Shown here: piece by piece, positions 1 through 9,000 of the stretch
Position numbering within the stretch: the stretch's first letter is position 1
How the letters are laid out: the number at the start of each line of letters is the position of its first letter
Origin: Prevotella sp. CAG:1092
GTDB taxonomy: Bacteria; Bacteroidota; Bacteroidia; Bacteroidales; Bacteroidaceae
Direction of reading: 5' to 3'
Assembly: GCA_000436915.1 (NCBI GenBank)
Contig: HF994135.1
Location: 17,883 to 27,884, forward strand
Length of the DNA: 10,002 bases
The notes under the pieces: model-generated
Database searches by the model: none
What the model was told of the DNA's origin: nothing
Seen by the model: only the letters and a program-made list of their open reading frames with translations
Made by a program: the position numbers and the translations under genes

Positions 1-3000
1 AGGTGTAGTGGGTGTCGGCAGAGCCATCCATGCGATAGACGATAGGAGCGAATGGCGTAGAAACGCCATCGGACAAGGATGATGAGGCTTCACTTGATGA
101 TGGGGATGATGATGGATTTTGCTCGAAGCAGCAATGGTAGGCGCCACCATTGGTGCTGCCTTTAGCTGCGATATTACCGCTCTCAAGACCGAGGTTATAT
201 ATTTGACCTTGGTTCTCTGCGAGGAGAGACTTATCTTGAGGTAAGCCATGGATGACATGACCATTACCATGGAAGATACCCTGGAAGATGCCTGTGCCAC
301 AAACGAAGTCGCTTGGTACAGTAAGGTCTTTTTGGAGCACAAATTGAGCGTTGGCACCATATCGAGGAGCTTTGCCGTCTGCGCCTATGGTGTCAATGAA
401 GTTGATGAAAGCTGTGAGGTCGCTTAAATCAGAGATATAGATACGAGGTTCTGCAAATGGAACCGTTGTAGTACCTGTAGCAACATCCTTTTCATCTTTA
501 GCACGCTTAATAGCCTCAGCAAGATGAAGGTCGAGACCTTCCTTGTGAGGATTCATGCGGTGGTAGTTATGGATTAAGAATTCATTATCGTTGTCCATAT
601 CTACTGTGAAGATCTTATCCAATCCATTCATGGTGATACCAAGCTGCACACCATAGCCATTCATGAAGTAGTATGCTGGGATATCCAGATAGTCGTTAGT
701 CTTATCATATTTACAGTTCTTGAAAAGACCTTCGGCAGTCTTGGCGTCACCTTGCTTATATGTGTCGTAGCCTGTTGCCTTATTAGTGGTATTCCATTCT
801 GTCTTGTCTTCGAATTCCCACTTACCATCAGCATTCTTCTTACGCTTACCAATACGCCAATAGTAACCATTAGCAGAGAATGCTTGGTCGGCAGCGATGG
901 TGACATTATTCTTTTTCAAGCGAATCATTTCGCCAGGCAAAGCACAGTTGTCAACAGTAATATTACCATTGATATTCGGACCCTGCACATATTCTATAGT
1001 GAGGTAGATGGTATATGTATAGACACGTGGCACCTCGCAGAAATAGTTATTACCTACGGTAACATTACTAATATTCACAAGAGTGTATCCATCTGTAGTC
1101 TTTTGGTATATCAGGTTTGGATCTACTTTTGCATATTCACCTTCTATACCATTCTTAATATAATAGTCTTTGCCTTCAGATAGTTTCGTATTATTTTCAA
1201 CCTTCTCGTAGTTACCAGTAGCAGAAAGAGTGAAGAATGTAGACGTAGCCACCTTACTGATAATTGGTTTATTATTGTCTTCGCTCTTATATTCGCTATA
1301 GGCAGGAGCCTTAAGGATAAGAGTGGCAAGACACTTCTTCGACAAATGCTTGTTGAAGTATTCTGTTGTGGTGTTGTTTACATTATCCGATAGTTCGAAT
1401 GATATCTTTGCATCGCCATTGTTAAGTTCTGACGGAAGGGCTTGCCGAATATAATTATTGCTATCGAATGCGCCTGTAGCATTCATTGGCAATACTGCAG
1501 CAAAGCCTTTGTTGGCATCTTCGGTATCCGAAGCTTCAGGGTTGGAATATGTATACGATGATGATCCACCAACGCGGAGAGTATATCCGCCGGCAACATT
1601 TTTATTGTCGATATCTACATTGCCCTCGGTCTTATCAGGGAGATAGTTGCGATATTCCAGGTCGCAAGAATATTCGTTTGTATCTGTAGGATGTCCGCTA
1701 CGCATCTTCCAACTATGAATAGTTACAGGTTGGTTTGGCTTAAGACCTGCAAGAACAGTAAGACCATCTCTATTATCATTGTTGAATTTCATAGCGTCCT
1801 TATATGTGAAGCCGGTGATGTGGGCATTGTAATAGTAGTTGAAACCTGTTACATACCAATAGTGAACATCTATTTCAGAATCAGGATCATTGGTCTTTAG
1901 ACCAGAGAAACCAGTAGGGAAACAGTCGTCGACGATATATCTATTCTGCGTAGCATCGTAAGGGAATACGAAGTTACCTGTTGTTTCGAGGAAGTCTGGA
2001 GTCTTGCCATTGTCACGCTTATGCACATTGTCGGCATATACATAGCCACCACCCTCATCTTCTCTTACGTCGATGAGGTTCATTTCTATCACACCATAGA
2101 TAGGACCATAATATATCTTGTCAACAATCTTTTTGTTGGCATCATACAGTTCCTGTACATTCTGAATCTTCAAGGCATAGCCCGAGGCAATACCTATCAT
2201 ATTCTTTGCAGTACCCTCGTTACGCTTTTGGAATGTTGCTTCGTCTTTATCTTTGTATTGGTCGATGTAGCTTTGTTTTACTTCAAGATATGATTTATTA
2301 GCATAATCGCCAGATGCTGGAACCTCTCCAGTATCGTTGCGCCAAGCTTCCTTTGAAGCTTCATTGAAAGGCACGTTTGATGTAACAGCACCCACATAGT
2401 GGATGTTGTTTGCCAGACCCATATAGTTGCGAGCACGTTTTACAGATTTATCCTGAAGCTTATTGCCATCAAGAGCGATATTCTTGGCAAACATCTGTAT
2501 CTCGCCCACACGAGCAATAGAATATGGAGTCTTGTTTGTTACGTTGGTAGCATAGTCGCGAGCACCAAGCACATTGAAGCAGTTATCCTCCAAACGTAGA
2601 ATATCCATACGCTGGAAGGTGTTTATAATCTTAGGATTATTTATAGTTGTACCCGCAAAGCCATATCCTGTGAGGTCAGCACTACGGAATCCCTCAGCAT
2701 ACGACTGGTGACCATCGCCAAAGATACCACCTTCGCTATCATACATGTATATATTCTTATCTGTATCACTTTGTCCAACAGGCTTGTCATATCCGTCTCC
2801 ATAGAAATAGCTATCCTGAAGAGATATAAATCGATAGTTACCATCTTTATGCTTATAGTAATAGCCGAAGAGGTCTGTACCGTTAGGCAATACTATCGAC
2901 TTCATCTCCTGATGAGAGATAGTGATATGGTCGCGAGTTGACGATGGGGCGCTATTGTCGGCAACGTCGCTATTGTCGGCAACAAGGATAGTGGTATTTC

Positions 3001-6000
3001 CACCAAAGCCTTCTGTTGTCTTATTAGGTAGCTCATCCAAACCTACCAAATGAGTGTTGTTGGTAGTGAAAGCTTTATCGATATTGTATTTATCTGTATA
3101 TTTCAGCACGGTAGAGTCGTTTGCCAATACCGATGTACCTTGAGCAACAGAATATCCACCACCATATATAGCCTCGCCAATTTTGATGTTTATGTCATCC
3201 CATGTTAGAGGAGATGCTGGAGAAGATACACATTTCTCAAAACAATCAGTCTTTACAAATTCTGCAGTAAGACCTTGCTTACCTATAATAGACTCATAAA
3301 CAGCTTGCGAAATAATATCGCCAGCGATTAGTTTGATGTCTTGCTTAATAGTCTCAGAGGCAAGGTCAGAGAGGATAGCACCTGTTTCTGTATTGCCCTC
3401 ACGGTCTATATACTTATTGCTCTTATCTGTACGATTCAAGAGATAGATGCCCGACTGCTTGTCTTTCACCTTATAATATATAGGATATCCCACCTTAACC
3501 TGTGTAGATCCCCATACATAGCCAGAGTAAGAACCACCAGTAACAGCCTTGTAGATATGACCATTTAATACATCAACGTTAGTAACACCGATAACATTTC
3601 CCTGCTGGCCACCGCCATATACGAAGTTGGCAGAAACGCCAGATGCATTAAATTCTCCAGAAGAAGATGTTGATGGAGCTGAACACTTCAATCCTTTAGC
3701 CACAATAATGTCAGTATTGCCATATACGTAGCTCTCCATACCATAGCCTCCACCATATACATTCAGAGCTGAATATTGAGGCTTAGACGAAAGGAAGTCG
3801 TTAGAATTGTCGAGCTTTTCTTTCGACTTACCTCCAAGCATGTCGCTCTGAAAATCTATTACAATATCACCACGTACTGTACCTGCTTGATAACATCCGC
3901 CATAGACATTTCCGCCAATATAAGCATTGTTGTCTTCCTTAGGCTTAAACTGGTTCTTGATAGTGAGCTTTATGAATGGGTATTCTGAATGAGTGTTACC
4001 AAGAAGATAGCCACCCTCGTGAGTAACCAAATCCTTATAATTATAGTTAGCATTGTTGCAACCGCCCACAATCTTGTTTGTTATTACAAGACCAGCAGGG
4101 AAGGTATAGTCAATAACATTACCTACCGAATCAGGATATACACTCATGTTGCCACGGTTGCCACCGCAGCAGAAAGTACCAATAGTACAGTTGGTAAGTC
4201 CATCGCCACTTTCACTTCCATTCCATGTCAGCTGTCCCTGTATATCAGTCTCTACCGACTGGAAATAAAGGTCGAGTAGGTGAGGGTATACAAGTGGGCG
4301 CTGTGCATTTTCTGTTGAAAGATATATGGTGCTGATACCCTTGTTTGAAGGATCGTTAATCCAGTCGATGGTATCTGCAAGATTAAGTTCCTTTCCGTTT
4401 TCTACATCGCCATTCAGCTTCTGGAACTTATTCATGAAGTCGTTGTCTTCAGACTTAGCAAAGAGAGCCTCACCGTTGCAACCCATAAACACACTTCTAA
4501 TATTGACATTATTGCCAATATTTATCTTTATGGCTCCCACTTGGTTATCAGATTTCTGTACAGAAGCAGAGTTTCCACCACCATATACATCACCGTCAAT
4601 AGTGATCATATCAGAAGTAGAGTTACCCTTGATGTCGATATTTACCTTGTTTGTGATAGGACGCCATGAGTTTATGTTCACAATCTTTGCGGCATCGCTT
4701 GCTGCCATATATGAAGGCATAGTTTCACGCATAGGCACAGTATAAACCAAAGGAATAGTCTCTGATTCTGAATCGTTAGGGTTTACAGGATAATATTCGT
4801 TTACAGTAACCTTCTTGTTGCCCTTTTTGTCGAGAGCATACAGATAGTTACCATTGCCAGCACCATATACGTCGCCATAGATATGACCGCCATAGATATT
4901 GACATTGGTACCCGTACCGCCATTATCCTTGAAATATCCATTGCTGTCGAGCACTATGTTTATAGCTCCCGATACGTCGTTGCCACCATATATGTTACCA
5001 TGAATATAAATATCATCATTACCAAAAGTAGAAGTCTTACTATCTTGTGAACCGATGACGACTTTAGTTTCTTTCTCCACATCACCCATAAAGCCACCAC
5101 CAAAGATGTCTTGGCAGTCTATAGCCTTGATGTTTATGTCGGTAGCCTTTACAGAACTATAGAAACCACCACCAAACACACGACGGCAAGAAGCACCACC
5201 TGCACCATAGATATGTGTAGTTCCGTTTACCTGTCCAGAGAATCCTCCACCCACGATATCCATCACCGAATAGTCGCTGAAGAAGTGTTTATATTCTTCA
5301 CCTTTTATGATGTCATTGCCTTTATTTATGCTTCCGCGAGCCTCCATAGCCACTTCTATATGCGAATCGTTGAGCACAAAGGTCTTTTCACCAAATCCAC
5401 CACCAAATACACAGAAGTGAGGAGAACCTACCTTATTAAATATCTCCTTCCACTCATTTGAGCTGAAGAATTGGGTAGTAGAAACTCCCGACAATAGCTG
5501 AGTATTATCATGGAGCAAACCTTTCTCAAGTTTTATATATGTATTACCGCTGTTAGCAACAAGATTGCCATCTTTGTCTCTTTCGCCTACAACGCAAGTC
5601 TTGTCGCCACCACCATATATATTATGGTTAACTTTAAATTTCTGTGTTGCCGGAATATACTGAGGAGAATAAGTCTTGTCACCAACGATAGTTGCTGGTT
5701 CCCAGTTGCGCATTGTTGTTGACCAATACGAGGTGAGCATAGCCTGTCCACCTGTTATGCTCAAGTTGGTATTACCAGTAATGTTGGCAGAGGTATTAGT
5801 CTCTTCGTCTCCCCATCCTCCACCAAAGACGTTGTAATATAGCGCACCATCTTTGATAGCAACAAGAGTGTTGCCATATATCGTACCATTCTGACCTCCG
5901 CCATAAACACTGTTCATGATGTTTGGCATTAGGTCTTTGTTTACTGTAGCATCAGGATTAACCAGGTATTGTTGCTTAGAAGGGTCGAGGCTGGTGCTTG

Positions 6001-9000
6001 TATATTCTGTAGTAGAGCCTGTAGCAAATTCATTATATGGATATGTCATCACAGGTCTACCTGTAACAACACACGCATTGCCATATATTCCACCCAACTT
6101 AGTATAGTCACCACATACGTCAGCCGTACGGCCCTTTCCTCCTGCAAATATCTTTGAGAGGATAGTGCCGCCACGAACATTTACAAACGAAGTGAAGTTA
6201 GAAGGAGTAAGGCTTTTAGCTACATCAATCTTTTCAGCTGTAGCCTTTTGGCTATCCAAGCCCACGTTAGCCACGTCGCCACCACCATATACATTACCCA
6301 TGATTACGGTGCGGTCGATAACCAACGGAGGTACACCCACGTTTTCACCATACACATGCACCTCGGTCTTACCCTTAACTCGAGCCATGTCAGGGAAGTC
6401 GATGATGCTGCCAGTCTTAGAATCTAAGCTAACGATATTGTCGCCACTTACTCGTATTGATTCTATACCAGCACCACCACCATATACATTTCTTGCCACG
6501 TTGCCCGACTTTATAAACACCTTTGAATTGCCGCCAACGCTTCCGAAGTCGTATTGATTATCTTTATCTGTAGTTTCGTTTAGTGTGCCATAAGGCATTG
6601 CTCCAAGTCCACCACCATATATATTATAGCAAGCCAACTGGTTGTTGGCTTCTACATAAGTGTCTTCATCAACATATCCAGAGAAACCACCACCATGAAT
6701 TTCTTGGAATGTAAAGCCTGGAATACCGAGAATCCAAGCCATACGAGTGTTATAGTAGCGGCGGAAGGTGTCAGCATCATCGCTTGTACCATCCACGCTT
6801 CCATAGTATAGCTTCTTGTCTTCCTTCGATACAGCCATGTAGTCAATATACAAGTTTGTCTCGAAGTTGGTATATTTCAATCTGTCTTCCTCTTGGCTTG
6901 CATAGCGGAAGGATTTTCCATCTATTTTGTTAGGTGTACCATTCAATTCTATCATAGCTCCTGTCTGGGCATACACCGTAGCTTTTCTAACCTTGGTGTT
7001 TGCACCATATCCGGCACCAAATACCGAGAACTGTGGGTTATTAGAATTCTTTTCTGCAAGATACCAGCATAGACCTTGCAGAGTGGTGAAGTCTAATATA
7101 TCGAGCGATTTGCCATTGGCACCAATGATCTCAGTAACAGGCGAATGGTTTATTTCCACTATTGCCTCTCCTGTACCATCACCTGTACTATTGCCATCTA
7201 TACCATAGCCTACATAGCAAGCACGATTACCACCACCAAAGATATTGTGGTTCTTTGAGAATCTTGCAGAACCGAAGTCTCCATCTGTCATTTCAAAGAA
7301 TTCCTTTGTATCTTTATTGTTGATAATTCTGCTCATAGCAGCCTTAGCCTTGGCATTAGTAATCTCGCCAAGGGTGTTAGCATTATGTATGGCGTATATG
7401 ATATCCTTAAATTCATCAAGGTTTTCACACACCTTCTCATTATCAGTCTGAACGTCGAGCCATGTAGTGATGTTACCGTTCTTGTCAGCCTTGCGGTCCC
7501 ATAGCCATGCACCACCATCTATCTGCACCTTGGTGTTGCCAAGAATGCAGGCATAGGTACCTTCGTTCTTTTTATCCTTCTTGCCAAGCACCTGCTCAAG
7601 TGTCGACGATGCTGTAGACTGACCACTATTGTCGTCAGTCTTATCGTTGGTGATAGGAATATCGCCATAGCCTCCACCAAAGATGTTGAGTCCGAGCATA
7701 CCGCCTTCGACATGCACAAGAGTATTACCATCAACAACGCCGTAGGCGCAACCACCATATACACGGTTCCATACCATAGGTGTGATACGCTCCATACCCG
7801 CCTCGTTGGTATTGGCAATATGCAGTATGGTATTACCATTTATTCGTCCTACCTTATTATATTCAGGAGCCTCAGCCTTCTTCAGACCCTTACCTCCTGC
7901 AAATATTTTACCAAAGATGTTACCGCCAATGATGTTGACAAACGACTTATAGTCTGTTGCCTTATAGCTAATAAAGTTGCCGTTAGTTTGGTCGAAAGTA
8001 GAAATGCTCTTAGGCTTGTTTCCATAATACTCTACTTTATTTGTATGAGTTATATACGAACCAATATTAGCCATATCGCCACCGCCATATACATCTCCAT
8101 ATACATGAGCGTCATCAGATATCTCTACCTTTGTGGTTCCCTCAACCTTTGCTACATCAGTGAAATAGGTATCATTCTTAGGCTTCACGCCTGCGCCACC
8201 GCCGAATACATCGCCATAGATATTTCCACCTTTTACGTATACTTCGGTGTTGCCGCCAATCTTACCAGTATTGTTATTGCTTGTAGATTCTGGGTCACCG
8301 AAGCCACCGCCATATACACGATGAATGAAAGTCTTGCCGTCTATTGTTACTTTGGCGTCGTTATCCACAGTACCTGCATATCCGCCTCCTAATACAGCCA
8401 AGATAGTGAAGTTAGGAATACCCTTCGAGTTGTCGAAGACATTCATTTCGCCTTTAGCGCGTAGTGGAGTCTGTCCCTTAGATAGCTGTTCTGTGTCGTC
8501 TTCTATCTCAGCATCGTAAACGCTATAGTCGCCCTCCACGTTCACTGTCACATCGGTATTGCCTACAGTAGTGTTCAAACCATAGCCACCACCGAATACC
8601 GAGAAGTGTGGATTATTATTATCGTCGTATGCAACCTTCCATTCCGTCGTTTTCAGAAGCGAGAATGGAGTCATACCCTTTTGTATGTCAAGTGTAGCTT
8701 TACCTGTTACTATGCATGCCAAGTTGCCACCACCATATATATTATGAGGGTTTAGGAATTTGCCATTAGCAAAGAATTGTGTTTTATTTGTATCCCATTC
8801 AATGAATTTATCGCCATTCCATTTCTTGTTCCAGATTACGTTGATAGAGAAGTTGTCTTCCTCCTTTTCCTTATCATTAATCTGCACACCTTGGTCTTTA
8901 GCCAATGATACAAAGGTGTTGCCCGTTACGTTGGCATAGGTATACAACCCTTCGTCGGCAATGGCATAGCCTTTGTCGTCTGTTATTCTACCTTTACCGC

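Noticed and set aside
752..1183. 143-codon plus-strand open frame with hydrophobic stretches
   Set aside because: Antisense to a clearly coding minus-strand frame; the hydrophobic look comes from reverse-complemented Asn, Asp and Lys codons.
4326..4745. 139-codon plus-strand open frame (and a similar one at 6165-6557)
   Set aside because: Antisense shadows; the Pro-Pro-Tyr-Thr runs are the reverse complement of the YGGG motif codons.
7712..8392. 226-codon open frame on the plus strand
   Set aside because: It lies antisense to module 1. Its protein is Ile/Tyr/Ser/Cys-rich with no domain, and it is open only because of codon bias in the minus-strand repeats.
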